Positions 7,922 through 17,322 of a stretch of DNA of 64,000 bases are shown here, piece by piece. A program made the translations under genes and the position numbers. Numbering within the stretch: position 1 is the stretch's first letter; each line of letters begins with the position of its first letter. The notes below the pieces were generated by a model. That model made no database searches. It was given only the letters and a program-made list of their open reading frames with translations, and had not been told where the DNA came from. Source of the stretch: Polyangiaceae bacterium (GTDB lineage: Bacteria; Myxococcota_A; Polyangia; Polyangiales; Polyangiaceae); NCBI GenBank assembly GCA_020633235.1, contig JACKEA010000006.1, positions 62,001-126,000 on the forward strand, in the 5' to 3' direction.

Positions 7922-9373
7922 TCAGAACGTCAGGCGCAGGACCTGGTCCGGGTCCACGAAGGTCAGTGGCTTCAGCTGCAGCTTCCGCGTGTTGAAGTCG
8001 TAGTGAAAGCGCCCGAGCAGCGTACCTCGCTTCATCAGCTTGGCCGGCAACAGCGGCAGCAGGTGACAGGTGCGCGGCTCCTCCCACGCCTGGTCGTCCG
8101 CGAGCACCAGGCGCTCCCCGCCGGCTTCCAACACCGGCGTGCCCTGCACCTGACCAATGCGGTCGAACTTCAAGATGGCCAGCGGCGTCTTGTCCGCCAG
8201 CGGGGTCCGAAGCTGATTCTTCACTTCCTTGATCAACGCTGACAGATCCGTACGCGCCAGGGAGCACACCTTCTCTCTGTCTTTTTTGTTGGTGTCCCGC
8301 GGTACCATCGCTTCCCAGCGCACCCGCGGGTTCATTTCCCCCGGATAGGTGCAGAGCTCTTTCGCCTGCACGATGTGAAACACGCTGTCGTCGCTCTTGA
8401 TGAAGCGCGCGGCGTGGTACGGTCGATACGTCTTGGTCAGCACCACGCGACCGGAGCCCAGGTGCACCCACACGCCGGTGTCCACGTGCTCTTGCCGCGC
8501 GCGGTCGTCGTGCGTCGCGAAGGCGAGCTGCATCAGCTCCGCTTCCGGCTCCACCAGGCCCGCGTCCGCGAGCTCCCGGAGCTTCCAGGCGTGGCCCAAC
8601 CAGGCCGCGATGCTGCTCTCGGTATCTTGCGTCATTTCCGGGTTTTCGCGCTGCTTTTCCAGCGCTTCCCGGCCGCGGCGCACCAGCGCGTAGAGCCGCC
8701 CCATGCGGTCCAGCGCTTCGCTGTACACGGCCTCCCGAGCGTTCGCGGAAAGCTCTTCCTGCTCGTAGCCGCCGTCGGAATAGAAGCAGCGCGTGAGCTC
8801 GAGCAGCGCGGTCTGCGCCCCCGGCAGGTAGGCGTCGCGCAGCTTCTTGGCGTCCGCCTCGATGCGCTTCGCGCTCTTGGCGTTCAAGTTGGAGAGCCCC
8901 AATCGAGTGAGATCGAAGAGCAGCGCTTCGAGCAGGTCCAGCCCTTCCAGCTGTACCTTGATCTTCTTCTCCAGCGCTTTCTTGTCGACCTGGACGGGCT
9001 TGTCCGCGCGCTCCTTGCGCTTCTCTTCGCGCTTTTCGATCTTGTCGCGCTTCGAGGCGACGTCCTCGGGCACCTCGCTCACGGAAAAGGCCTTGCCCTG
9101 CGCGTAGGCGTACATCAACGCCAGAGTGTGCTTGCACGGAAACTGCCGGCTCGGACACGAACAGCGATACACCGGACTGTCCGGCTTCACGAAGTCCGCC
9201 GACATGGCGTAGGGCTGCTTGCCGCTGCCCTTGCATTGGCCGAAGACGATGGTCTCCTCGGCGTCCTTCTTCAGATCCAGCAGCTTGCCCTTGAGCAATA
9301 GCGCGCGCGCGTTCTTGATGGCGGCGGCGTTGGGCGCTGCAGCGTCCACGAAGCTTTCATCGATGCTCAGCAT
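7922..9373 (-). CDS. SWIM zinc-finger protein, first gene of the MoxR/DUF5682 operon
   Basis: 483 residues. The SWIM zinc-binding motif CxC...CxH is visible as Cys71, Cys73, Cys80 and His82 (CSCPSRQFPCKH). SWIM fingers bind DNA or proteins. A charged, Lys/Glu-rich helical segment follows (about residues 100-135), then a long domain without a family I can name. This is the first gene of five in the operon. The promoter should lie in the 257-bp gap upstream (9374-9630), but no clear -35/-10 pair can be assigned there. Confidence 0.88.
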   Translation of the reverse strand: MLSIDESFVDAAAPNAAAIKNARALLLKGKLLDLKKDAEETIVFGQCKGSGKQPYAMSADFVKPDSPVYRCSCPSRQFPCKHTLALMYAYAQGKAFSVSEVPEDVASKRDKIEKREEKRKERADKPVQVDKKALEKKIKVQLEGLDLLEALLFDLTRLGLSNLNAKSAKRIEADAKKLRDAYLPGAQTALLELTRCFYSDGGYEQEELSANAREAVYSEALDRMGRLYALVRRGREALEKQRENPEMTQDTESSIAAWLGHAWKLRELADAGLVEPEAELMQLAFATHDDRARQEHVDTGVWVHLGSGRVVLTKTYRPYHAARFIKSDDSVFHIVQAKELCTYPGEMNPRVRWEAMVPRDTNKKDREKVCSLARTDLSALIKEVKNQLRTPLADKTPLAILKFDRIGQVQGTPVLEAGGERLVLADDQAWEEPRTCHLLPLLPAKLMKRGTLLGRFHYDFNTRKLQLKPLTFVDPDQVLRLTF

Positions 9374-9630
9374 GTTCCCCGGCAGGGGAGGTTAGGGCGT
9401 CTACCGCCGCGTTGGAACTGCTACGGCAAACCGCGGGGGAATCGCGGGCACGGGCATGGAGAAACGGGCACGGGCAGGCTGCCACCTGCAACCGTGGCGC
9501 GTGGTGGATTCAGGCAGCCGACGGCACGGGCACGAAGATGGGCACGCGCACTCGGTCGCTCGATGACAAAATACGCGCGGCGACGGCCCACCCAGGCCGC
9601 CGCCGCGCGCGTCTCGATACCTGGAAGGGG

Positions 9631-10638
9631 TCAGGGACAGTAGGTGCAGCAGTCCCCGAACTGGGCGCAGCTGGAGTCGCAGTAGCACTGGCCGCCGTTG
9701 CCGCTGCCGCCGCTGCCGCTGCCGCCGGGGCAGCTGGCGCAGCAGTCGCCGTACTGGGCGCACTGGGCGTCGCAGTAGCACTGGCCGCCGCCGGCGCTGC
9801 CGCCCGCGCCGCTGCCGCTGCTGCCGCCGGTGCCGTTCGGGCAGCTGGCGCAACAGTCGCCGTACTGAGCGCACTGGGCGTCGCAGTAGCACTGGCCGCC
9901 GCTGCCGCTGGAGCCGCCGGTGCCGGCGCCACCGGTCCCGCCGGTGCCGCCGCTGCCCGTGCCGCCGGTGCCGTTCGGGCAGCTCGAGCAGCAGTCGCCG
10001 TACTGGGCGCACTGAGCGTCGCAGTAGCATTGATTCGGATCCGTGCCGCTCGGGCTCGGCGATCCAGCGCCGAACTTGCTGGCGCGGATCGCGTGGTATC
10101 CACTGGCCTGCAGCGAGCTTACCGTGCGCGCGCGGAACTGCATGTCCTCTGCGGTGCTGGCTTGTTCCAGAACGCAGGCTTCGGTCTGCGCCGCGTCGTT
10201 CCAGCCTACGAACATCATGATGTGACCCGAGCTACCCTTGCGGTACACCATCGCGTCTGCGGGGCTCAGCTCGCCGAAGGAGCCGAGGCTCGACCACTCG
10301 CCGGTATCCTGGATGAAGTTGGCCGTCGTGTAGGAAGTGCCGAGCTCCCAGCACATGGACACGAACCCAGAGCAGTCCGTGCGGTAGCCGCTGTAGCTCT
10401 GGCTCTGGCTGTAGGGCACGTTGGCATCCAACCAACCGAAGCCGCGCTCGATGGCCGTTCGCCGGCCGCCGGACACGCTGTTCAAGATCGTGTCCCGCGA
10501 CAGGTTGCACGCCGTCTTGAGCTCCGAGCTCGAGGTGTCGCCGATGTCGCCCTTGATGGGCGGCGGCGCGGTTTCCACCGCGCAACCGGTGGCGATGACG
10601 AAGAACACGAACGCGAGTGAGGCTCCCGAGGTACGCAT
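9631..10638 (-). CDS. NlpC/P60-like lipoprotein with four somatomedin-B-like repeats
   Basis: The ATG at 10636-10638 is preferred over an upstream in-frame ATG at 10755 because it opens a lipoprotein signal peptide with Cys19 (IATGC). This gives 335 residues. The middle resembles a C40 cysteine peptidase/amidase: YRTDCSGF with Cys89 as likely nucleophile and SGHIMMF with His139. This type usually cuts peptidoglycan peptides. The C-terminus holds four copies of C.CD..CAQ.GDCC..C separated by Gly/Ser linkers. The Cys spacing is like the somatomedin-B core and probably forms a small disulfide knot. A second NlpC/P60-like lipoprotein occurs at 39400-41010 with different accessory domains. Confidence 0.75.
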   Translation of the reverse strand: MRTSGASLAFVFFVIATGCAVETAPPPIKGDIGDTSSSELKTACNLSRDTILNSVSGGRRTAIERGFGWLDANVPYSQSQSYSGYRTDCSGFVSMCWELGTSYTTANFIQDTGEWSSLGSFGELSPADAMVYRKGSSGHIMMFVGWNDAAQTEACVLEQASTAEDMQFRARTVSSLQASGYHAIRASKFGAGSPSPSGTDPNQCYCDAQCAQYGDCCSSCPNGTGGTGSGGTGGTGGAGTGGSSGSGGQCYCDAQCAQYGDCCASCPNGTGGSSGSGAGGSAGGGQCYCDAQCAQYGDCCASCPGGSGSGGSGNGGQCYCDSSCAQFGDCCTYCP

Positions 10639-10812
10639 GCCCGATGGGTTTGCAACCCGTGTGCCGACGGATCCGGACGCGGATTTCCGGGCAAAACGCT
10701 CGATCTTTTGCCCCAAATCCGGATTGGGTCGCTCCGGCGTCCGGACGAACCTCACGCTGCGTCGCGTCGATGGTCGCTTGCGTCCGCTCGTTCGGCGGCA
10801 AAGCCTTCAAGG

Positions 10813-11616
10813 ATGAACCGTCTTACTTCGTGTCTTCTCGTAGCGATCGCGATCACGGGTTGTGGCGGGCAGTCCACCGACAGCAGCGGAGGAGGTGGCA
10901 CGACCCAGAGCCAGCCGCTGTGTGATGGTTCGGAGACCCTTCGGTTCGTCTTGTACAGCGGCGGCGGTTACGTGGAGCAGGAGTACGGGTTCACCAATCC
11001 GTACGGCTACTCCCTCTTGGCGATCACGGGGCAGTGCGAGGCCTACGTGAGCCAGAGCTACATGATGGGGGTGCGTCACCTCACGCTGACGAAGGAGCGA
11101 GCGGAGACCGTGGCTCAGGAAGTGCGCCGCGCGTCCATCGCTGCCTGGAGCTCGCATCAGGACATGAGCTGTCCGGACGCTGGGGGCAACTTCATCTCCG
11201 ACGGCCAAAGCCTCGCGTCCTGCTCTTGCGGCTGCGATCCCGACGCCCCCGCCGGGCTGTCCGACGCGCTCGAGAAGGCCTACCAGTGGCACGACACGCT
11301 ATGGGCGGAGGGCAGCCCCCTGACGGGGCCGGTGGCAGTGGCGGCGGCGCCGGACAGCTCTCCGGCCCCGGGCGTGACCGCGGTGCCCTGGAGCCTGTCG
11401 TGGCCCATCACGGACCTTCCGACGCCCAACACCAGCGCCGGAAAGGTCGTGACGGACACCGCGGATCTGGCCACGCTGCGCCAGCTGAGAGCGGACGCGG
11501 CGCTGAGCTCGCTCTCGTACGTTCCGGTCGTGGACGGCGAGCAGTATCGACTCTACGTGCGGGACGAGCTGCCGACGGAGCTCGCGACGAAGCTCGACGT
11601 GCTGCTCGGGAAGTGA
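10813..11616 (+). CDS. Lipoprotein of unknown function
   Basis: The ATG at 10813 starts a lipoprotein signal with AITGC, giving 267 residues; an earlier in-frame ATG at 10708 would bury the signal peptide. The mature part has no domain I recognise. A cluster CSCGCDPDAP lies in the middle and may bind metal or form disulfides. It is divergent from the NlpC/P60-like lipoprotein across 174 bp, so the two may share a control region, and it is convergent with the PEGA protein. A copy of the GGTTC hairpin element follows the stop codon. Confidence 0.7.
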   Translation: MNRLTSCLLVAIAITGCGGQSTDSSGGGGTTQSQPLCDGSETLRFVLYSGGGYVEQEYGFTNPYGYSLLAITGQCEAYVSQSYMMGVRHLTLTKERAETVAQEVRRASIAAWSSHQDMSCPDAGGNFISDGQSLASCSCGCDPDAPAGLSDALEKAYQWHDTLWAEGSPLTGPVAVAAAPDSSPAPGVTAVPWSLSWPITDLPTPNTSAGKVVTDTADLATLRQLRADAALSSLSYVPVVDGEQYRLYVRDELPTELATKLDVLLGK

Positions 11617-11617
11617 C

Positions 11618-11640
11618 GGTTCCGCGGCGGACCGACATTC
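11618..11640 (+). repeat. GGTTC hairpin element, copy 1
   Basis: GGTTCCGCGGCGGACCGACA. It starts directly after the lipoprotein stop and sits between convergent genes. GGTTC can pair with GGACC around a 6-nt loop. Nearly the same sequence, including the leading TGAC, follows the third Kelch gene. Confidence 0.7.
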
Positions 11641-11652
11641 AAACGAACCGGG

Positions 11653-13488
11653 TCAGAAATCGAAGCGACCCGCCATGGATGGCGAGAGCAAGAAGAAGGT
11701 CCCGAAGCCGTCTTCCTTGGGCAGCGCGAGAATGCCGGAGCGCGCGAGGTTGCCATCGGGCCGACGTACGTCGTCCAACGCCACCCGGCGGTCGCCGTCG
11801 TCGTGGCTCTGGGCGTTCGACCCGGTTCTCGGTGCGTCGGGGGCGAACATGATCAGCAGAGCGACGCCGAGGTCTACCGACACGTGCTTGGAGAAGCGAT
11901 AGCCGAGACGCGCTTCCGGTCCCACGAAGGGGATCCAGAGCCGCTGCTTCTCTTCCGGGATGCTGGCGTACTGTGTGCTGGGCGTTGCTTCCGGACTGGC
12001 GGGCGGCGCTGGCTGGTACACCGCGTTGCCGCTGAAGCGACCGCCGTTGGTGAAGTTGGCGGTTACTCTCGTGGCCCCCGCCCACACCCGGAAGGTGAGC
12101 GGCGTGGTCTCGAAGAAGCGATAGCTCACCGAGGCCGCGGCCAGAGGGCCGAGGATTTGCGTGGAGTCCTCGTAGTCCGTGGAGGTCCAGTCGCCGGTTT
12201 CACTGCTGCCGACGATGGGACGTGCGGTCGTTTCTTTCAGATATAACGCGCCCAGCAGTAGCTCGAGACCGAGCCCAGGCGTGAGCTGATAGCCACCGCG
12301 CGCGCCGGCCAAGAAGCCCAAGGGGCGTGCACGGTCGCAACCGCTGCTGCAGCTTGCGTCCGCGCCGCCACCCAACGACGGCGCCCACGCGGGGCCCGCC
12401 ACTGCCTCGAGGTACACGTGGGGAACGAAGCCGGCCTGCCAGATCGGGTCGGAGAGATCGCGCTCGAGCTCGACGCCGACGACGCGGAGCTTGCCGGCCG
12501 AAAGGTGAAGGCTCTTTCGATACGGATTGAAGCCCTTCTGCGCTACCTCGAGGGAGTGGCTGCCGCTCGCGAGCCTCCCCTCCCACACGCCGTTGCCGAC
12601 GTTCACTCCGTCGATGTTCACCTGTGCGCTGGAGGGAGTGGGCACTACGCGAATGGGCGCGTCCAAGACGACGGCGCGCAACGAGAGCGAAGTCGTCGTG
12701 TCGAGCCGGACGACGGTTTCGCTCGGAGGCGTGCCCACCTCCCCCTCTCCCCGAAGCAGCACGGAGTGTGCGCCGACTGCCAATGGTCCGCTCCATGGTG
12801 TCGTGCCCACCACGGCACCGTCCACCACTACCTTCAGTCGTCCTCCGGAAGCTTCCGCGACCGTGAGGGTGCCCGTTGCCCGCAAGCTCACCAGACGGGC
12901 GCTGACGGTCTTCAGCTGTCGCCCAGCCACCTGCACTTGGGTTTCGAAGGTCTCGTACCCTGGCTTGTAGGCCCGCACGGTGTGACTGCCGGCGTCCACG
13001 TCGAGCGGTCGTTGTAGCGGAACGGTTCCTCGTTGTCGGCCATCCACCACGACGACGGATCCCGCCGGCGCGATCTCGATGGACAACTGCCCCACGCGCT
13101 GCTCCAGCTGCGCGATGGCCTTGTTCACGAGCTCCGCCTTGTCCGGTGGCAAGCTGCTGCCGAACTTGGCCAGCAGCTCTCGGTACATCTCCAGCGCTTC
13201 TACGTGGCGCTTCAGCTGCCTCAGGCTGATGGCGGCGTTCTCCAGCGCGACCCGAGTGGGGTACACCTCTCGGGATGCCAGGAACTCGGCCAGCGCGGCA
13301 TCCCAGTCGCCGTTCTGAACCAGCTCCACGCCCTTGATGAAGTGGTCCTTCGCCTGTTGCTTCTTCTGCACCAGCGCCGGATCGTCGTCCGCGGGGTACG
13401 CCGCGGCCGGGGGCGATTGGGCCCAAGCCGGTACCGCGATCAGCAGCAGCAACGGGGCAACGAGAAACCTCAGCGTGACGCGCCCCAT
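11653..13488 (-). CDS. TPR/PEGA-repeat protein with outer-membrane barrel
   Basis: The ATG at 13486-13488 is chosen because it opens a clean Sec signal peptide ending AWAQS; a start 30 bp upstream would overlap the kinase. The 611 residues begin with a TPR-like helical region (QAKDHFIKGVELV...), then three PEGA-type beta domains (for example VVVVDGRQRGTVPLQ, VVVDGAVVGTTPWSG and VNIDGVNVGNGVW). The last third shows alternating beta strands and a C-terminal Phe (AGRFDF), as in outer-membrane barrels. The gene starts 2 bp after the kinase gene ends, so the pair is co-transcribed. A role as surface sensor or target of the kinase pathway is inferred. Confidence 0.8.
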   Translation of the reverse strand: MGRVTLRFLVAPLLLLIAVPAWAQSPPAAAYPADDDPALVQKKQQAKDHFIKGVELVQNGDWDAALAEFLASREVYPTRVALENAAISLRQLKRHVEALEMYRELLAKFGSSLPPDKAELVNKAIAQLEQRVGQLSIEIAPAGSVVVVDGRQRGTVPLQRPLDVDAGSHTVRAYKPGYETFETQVQVAGRQLKTVSARLVSLRATGTLTVAEASGGRLKVVVDGAVVGTTPWSGPLAVGAHSVLLRGEGEVGTPPSETVVRLDTTTSLSLRAVVLDAPIRVVPTPSSAQVNIDGVNVGNGVWEGRLASGSHSLEVAQKGFNPYRKSLHLSAGKLRVVGVELERDLSDPIWQAGFVPHVYLEAVAGPAWAPSLGGGADASCSSGCDRARPLGFLAGARGGYQLTPGLGLELLLGALYLKETTARPIVGSSETGDWTSTDYEDSTQILGPLAAASVSYRFFETTPLTFRVWAGATRVTANFTNGGRFSGNAVYQPAPPASPEATPSTQYASIPEEKQRLWIPFVGPEARLGYRFSKHVSVDLGVALLIMFAPDAPRTGSNAQSHDDGDRRVALDDVRRPDGNLARSGILALPKEDGFGTFFLLSPSMAGRFDF

Positions 13489-13489
13489 G

Positions 13490-15079
13490 TCAGTTGAACT
13501 CTCCAAGGTCCTTGGCAATCTGCGGAGTTCCGTTGTTCGGCGGCGGCTTGGCGGATGTCGTTGGCGGAGGCGTGGCCTTGACCGGAGCCTTCGTGGGTGC
13601 GCGGCCAGCGGACGTCGGCGCCGTCGCTTCTTCAGGCGGCAGTTCCAATTTGGACGGGATCAGGCCGGTGCGAGTGACGGCAATCGTCCGGTCGATCGTG
13701 CGATCCCCGAGCAGCACGATGATGTGACGAGTTTCTCCCGGGTTACCGGTGATCTGTACTCGCCCGTCCGGCGCTGGCGTCAGCGTCCCGTCCACGCTCA
13801 CCTGCACACCCGGCGGACCCACGCGTAGAGAAAACGTACGGAGCTCGGAGTGGGTGGCAGTAGGCTCTTGAGATTCTGCGGCCACTGGCAGTGGCGCAGA
13901 CGCTGTCCCGAAGCTCGTTGGTGGCGGCCGCGTCTTCCACAGCGCCGTGAGCCCGACACCCACGACCACCGCGCCGAACAGGCCCGCCAGCGCCAAGGGT
14001 ACCACCGGCCGCCGCGTTGGGATGGTGACCGAGTCCGCCGGCGACGTGGTCAGGCCCGTACGAGTAGTCGCGCGTAGCAAGCCGTCTTCCGACAGCTCGA
14101 GGCGTGGGGCGATGTGCGTGCGATGGTCAGGCGACACGGACACGAGCATGTCCCGGGTGATGCTCGCCACGTCTGGTTCCGCGAGCGCCTCCAGCAGTGC
14201 CGCGCGCATTTCTCCGGCGTTTGCGTAGCGGCGTTCGATGTCCCGCGACATTGCTCGGTGGGTGATTTCTGCGAGCTCTGGTGGCACCCACGGAGCGCGA
14301 TCCTGCAACAACGGAATGTCTGCCGTCAGGATCCCCACCATCAGCTCCCCCAATGAGCGCGCACTTGCGAACGGCAGCGTGCCGGACAGCAGCTGGAACA
14401 TCATCACGCCCAGCGACCACACGTCGCTTTGCGGATCGATGTCCGTGGAGCCTTGCGCTTGCTCCGGCGACATGTACAGCGGGGTGCCCAGCATGGCGCC
14501 TGTGCGGGTGAGGCCGTGTGACGTCTCGAGGAACTGCTCCATCTTCACCTTGGCGATGCCAAAGTCGAGGATCTTGATCATCAGATCTCCGGAGTCTCGC
14601 TCCGTGAGGAAGACGTTGGCGGGCTTGATGTCGCGATGAACGATGCCCAGCTCGTGCGCCTTGGCCAGTCCCGTCGTGGTCTGCAACATGAGCTTGGCCA
14701 CGACTATTGGATCCAGGGCGCCCAGGCGATCGGCGACCTGCTCCAGGTCCTCCCCGTTCAGGAGCTCCATTACCATGTACGGAGCGCCTGTGTCCGGATC
14801 CGTCCCGGAATCGAAGATCTGCACCAGGTGATCGCTCTCGATCACCGAGCTGGCGCGAGCCTCCCGGAAGAAGCGCTTCACCACATTGGCGTTCTGGGCC
14901 AGCTCCGGACTCAGAAGCAGCTTGACGGCGCAGCGTTTGAGAAGCGCAAAATTTTTTGCCTCGTAGACGGCGCCCATTCCTCCGGCGCCGATTTTGCGAA
15001 TGAGCTCGTATTTGCCCGCGATTCGCCGCCCCGAGAGCTCGGGAGAGACGTGTGGTTCGTGTACGAGAGTCCCCGCCAT
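13490..15079 (-). CDS. Membrane Ser/Thr protein kinase with PEGA-like extracytoplasmic tail
   Basis: 529 residues. The Hanks-type kinase domain covers about residues 24-290: Gly loop GAGGMGAVY, Lys53 in the AVK motif, catalytic HRDIKPAN, DFG and a SPEQA version of the APE motif. A membrane segment rich in Val, Gly and Leu follows near residue 350, then a Pro/Thr-rich linker and a small beta domain (VQVSVDGTLTPAPDG) resembling PEGA. It faces the Kelch cluster across 74 bp that contain an 18-bp inverted repeat, and it is coupled to the PEGA/barrel gene downstream. It probably transmits a cell-envelope signal. Confidence 0.92.
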   Translation of the reverse strand: MAGTLVHEPHVSPELSGRRIAGKYELIRKIGAGGMGAVYEAKNFALLKRCAVKLLLSPELAQNANVVKRFFREARASSVIESDHLVQIFDSGTDPDTGAPYMVMELLNGEDLEQVADRLGALDPIVVAKLMLQTTTGLAKAHELGIVHRDIKPANVFLTERDSGDLMIKILDFGIAKVKMEQFLETSHGLTRTGAMLGTPLYMSPEQAQGSTDIDPQSDVWSLGVMMFQLLSGTLPFASARSLGELMVGILTADIPLLQDRAPWVPPELAEITHRAMSRDIERRYANAGEMRAALLEALAEPDVASITRDMLVSVSPDHRTHIAPRLELSEDGLLRATTRTGLTTSPADSVTIPTRRPVVPLALAGLFGAVVVGVGLTALWKTRPPPTSFGTASAPLPVAAESQEPTATHSELRTFSLRVGPPGVQVSVDGTLTPAPDGRVQITGNPGETRHIIVLLGDRTIDRTIAVTRTGLIPSKLELPPEEATAPTSAGRAPTKAPVKATPPPTTSAKPPPNNGTPQIAKDLGEFN

Positions 15080-15095
15080 TCGCGACGAGAAAGCG

Positions 15096-15142
15096 TAGCC
15101 CAGGACGACGCAAGTGCGAAGCCATTGCGTCGTCCTGGGCTA
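15096..15142. promoter_or_regulatory. Perfect 18-bp inverted repeat in divergent promoter region
   Basis: TAGCCCAGGACGACGCAA at 15096-15113 is followed, after 11 nt, by its exact reverse complement at 15125-15142. It fills most of the 74-bp gap between the kinase (start 15079) and the first Kelch gene (start 15154). It may be an operator for a dimer that controls both genes, or a transcribed hairpin in the Kelch leader. Confidence 0.7.
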
Positions 15143-15153
15143 TAGTGAGCGCG

Positions 15154-17322
15154 ATGATGCGGTGGGTGTGGGGTGCAGTCGTGCTGTGCGTGGCGACAGG
15201 AGCGCAGGCAGCAAGTCACGAAGTCGTAGTTCCCGAGCACGCGGACGGCGCTTTCCGCCTTCGCGCGGAACGCGCTGAAATATCGGTGCACTTGCTGGAC
15301 GCGGTGCATGCGCCTCGACGCGGCGATCGATATCCCGAGGCCGTGCGTGGCGGCGCGTTGGAGTTCCGCCGCACTCGGGCGGGCGTAGAAGATTTCGTGA
15401 CCATCCGAGGGCCGGATGCGCCAGCTGAGTTGCGCTACGACGTCGAGCTCGTAGCGGGCGTGGAGGGGCTCCGCTTGGTGTCGAATACGCTCGAGCTGCT
15501 GGATGCGAGCGGTGCACCACGCTTACGCGTGACGCGCGCGGTGGCGCGCGGCGCGGACCAGCGGGAAGTGGCCTTGACCTTGAGCGTCGAGGGCTGCGCG
15601 GTGGACACGAGCCCGCGCCTGCCATGGGGCCGCCCACCCCTGAGCCCTGGTAGCGACCATTGCACGGTGGTCGTGAGCTGGACGCCTGGCTCGCTCGCGT
15701 TGCCGGCCGTGGTGGACCCTGGATGGGAGACCACGGGGGAGATGTCCCAGCTCCGCAGCATGCACGCGAGCACGCTGCTAGCGGACGGCCGGGTGCTGGT
15801 AGCGGGCGGCCGTTTGCTCTCTGGAGGAAAAGCGGCAGAGGTCTACGATCCCGCGACGGGCACATGGGCGACAACCGGGAGCATGCTCACCAATCGCGGT
15901 CGCAGCGTGGCGGTGACGCTCGACTCTGGGCGGGTGTTGGTGGCCGGCGGTACCACGGAGACTTCGTCGAGCCTCGTGCCAACGGAGGCATGCGAGATCT
16001 GGGATCCCGCGACGGGCAGTTGGTCCGCCACAGCGAGCCTGACCCAGGCGCGCAGTTCCCACACGCTGACGCGGCTGGCGGACGGTCGTGTGCTGCTCGC
16101 CGGGGGAATTTCCGCGGCAAAGACGACGCTGTCCACGGCCCGCATCTACAGTCCGACGGCGGGCACTTGGGGGAGCGAAATCGCGATGTACGCGCCTCGC
16201 TCGAGCCACCGAGCGGTCACCCTGGACGACGGTCGCGTGCTGCTGGTGGCCGGCTCGCTCGATGCCTCCTCGGAGATCTTCGACCCTGCGGGCGACTCGT
16301 TTCTTCCCAGCGCGACCATGTCTTCCCGCCGCGATGACCCGGAGGTCGTGAAGCTGCCGGATGGCAGGGTGTTGGCGGCTGGCGGTCTGGACCTGACGAC
16401 GTCATTGAACAGCGCAGAGCTGTACGACCCCGCCCAAGGCGTCTGGACACCGGTGGGGAACTTGAGCATTCCGCGCTTCAGTGGCTTCGCCGCGGCCAGT
16501 GCAGGGGTCGTCATCGTGGGTGCAGGGAGCGACGATCTGTTCGCCCTGGAAGGCTTCGCCACGACGGAGACTTTCGATCCGGCGACGCTTCAGTTCAGCG
16601 CCGGGCCGCCGCTGAACGAGAAAAGGAAGTCGCCTTCCGTCAACGTACTCACCAACGGCGCGATTCTGCTCGTTGGCGGCGGCACGAAGGGGGCGGAGTT
16701 GCTCGCGGCGCAAGCCGCTGGCGGCGCGTGCACCGCGTGTTCCGACTGCTCGACGGGATACTGTGTGGATGGCAAGTGCGCGGACTCACCGGGCGGCACG
16801 GCAGCGGCATGCGCTTGCGATGCCGCTTGTGGCAGCGGTTTCTGCACTGACGGCGTGTGCTGCGATACACGCTGTGATGGCACCTGTCAGGCGTGCACGG
16901 CGGTGGCCAAGCAGGCCGGAAATGACGGGGAGTGCGGTCCCGTAGCCCCGGCAACGGATCCAGACTCGGAGTGCCAAGCCAACTGTGCCGGGGCCGGCGT
17001 GTGTGGCGATCAGGGCGCCTGCGTGTGCGTGCCGCAGGGTTCGGCTACGTGCGTTGGTAGCCAGCTGGTGACGGAGTCCTCCACGGTGGACTGTGCGCCC
17101 TACGCTTGTGAGCAGGGGCAGTGCAAGAATGCATGCTCCACGAGCGCGGACTGTGCGGGTGGCGTTCCCTGCAACGGGGGCAAATGCGGGGGGACTGCAG
17201 CAGCATCCAACAGCGACGATGGCGGTTGCGGTTGTCGAGCGGAGCGAACTTCGGGGGCGGGTAGCGGCCTGCTTGCGGCGCTTTCACTACTGCTCTTGAT
17301 CTCCTTGCGGCGGCGGCGATGA
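15154..17322 (+). CDS. Kelch-repeat surface protein with MYXO-CTERM, paralogue 1
   Basis: The start at 15154 (ATGATG) gives a Sec signal peptide ending AQAAS; an upstream in-frame ATG at 15052 lies inside the kinase gene. The 722 residues contain an N-terminal beta domain of about 190 residues ending in VVDPGW, about seven Kelch-type blades (D/G-GRVL-AGG followed by E-YDP-TGTW), and a Cys-rich region with about 30 Cys (for example CTDGVCCDTRCDGTC). The end is a MYXO-CTERM tail: GCGCR, a membrane segment and RRRR. This tail is known in myxobacteria as a signal for surface anchoring and processing. The gene overlaps the next by ATGA. Confidence 0.85.
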   Translation: MMRWVWGAVVLCVATGAQAASHEVVVPEHADGAFRLRAERAEISVHLLDAVHAPRRGDRYPEAVRGGALEFRRTRAGVEDFVTIRGPDAPAELRYDVELVAGVEGLRLVSNTLELLDASGAPRLRVTRAVARGADQREVALTLSVEGCAVDTSPRLPWGRPPLSPGSDHCTVVVSWTPGSLALPAVVDPGWETTGEMSQLRSMHASTLLADGRVLVAGGRLLSGGKAAEVYDPATGTWATTGSMLTNRGRSVAVTLDSGRVLVAGGTTETSSSLVPTEACEIWDPATGSWSATASLTQARSSHTLTRLADGRVLLAGGISAAKTTLSTARIYSPTAGTWGSEIAMYAPRSSHRAVTLDDGRVLLVAGSLDASSEIFDPAGDSFLPSATMSSRRDDPEVVKLPDGRVLAAGGLDLTTSLNSAELYDPAQGVWTPVGNLSIPRFSGFAAASAGVVIVGAGSDDLFALEGFATTETFDPATLQFSAGPPLNEKRKSPSVNVLTNGAILLVGGGTKGAELLAAQAAGGACTACSDCSTGYCVDGKCADSPGGTAAACACDAACGSGFCTDGVCCDTRCDGTCQACTAVAKQAGNDGECGPVAPATDPDSECQANCAGAGVCGDQGACVCVPQGSATCVGSQLVTESSTVDCAPYACEQGQCKNACSTSADCAGGVPCNGGKCGGTAAASNSDDGGCGCRAERTSGAGSGLLAALSLLLLISLRRRR

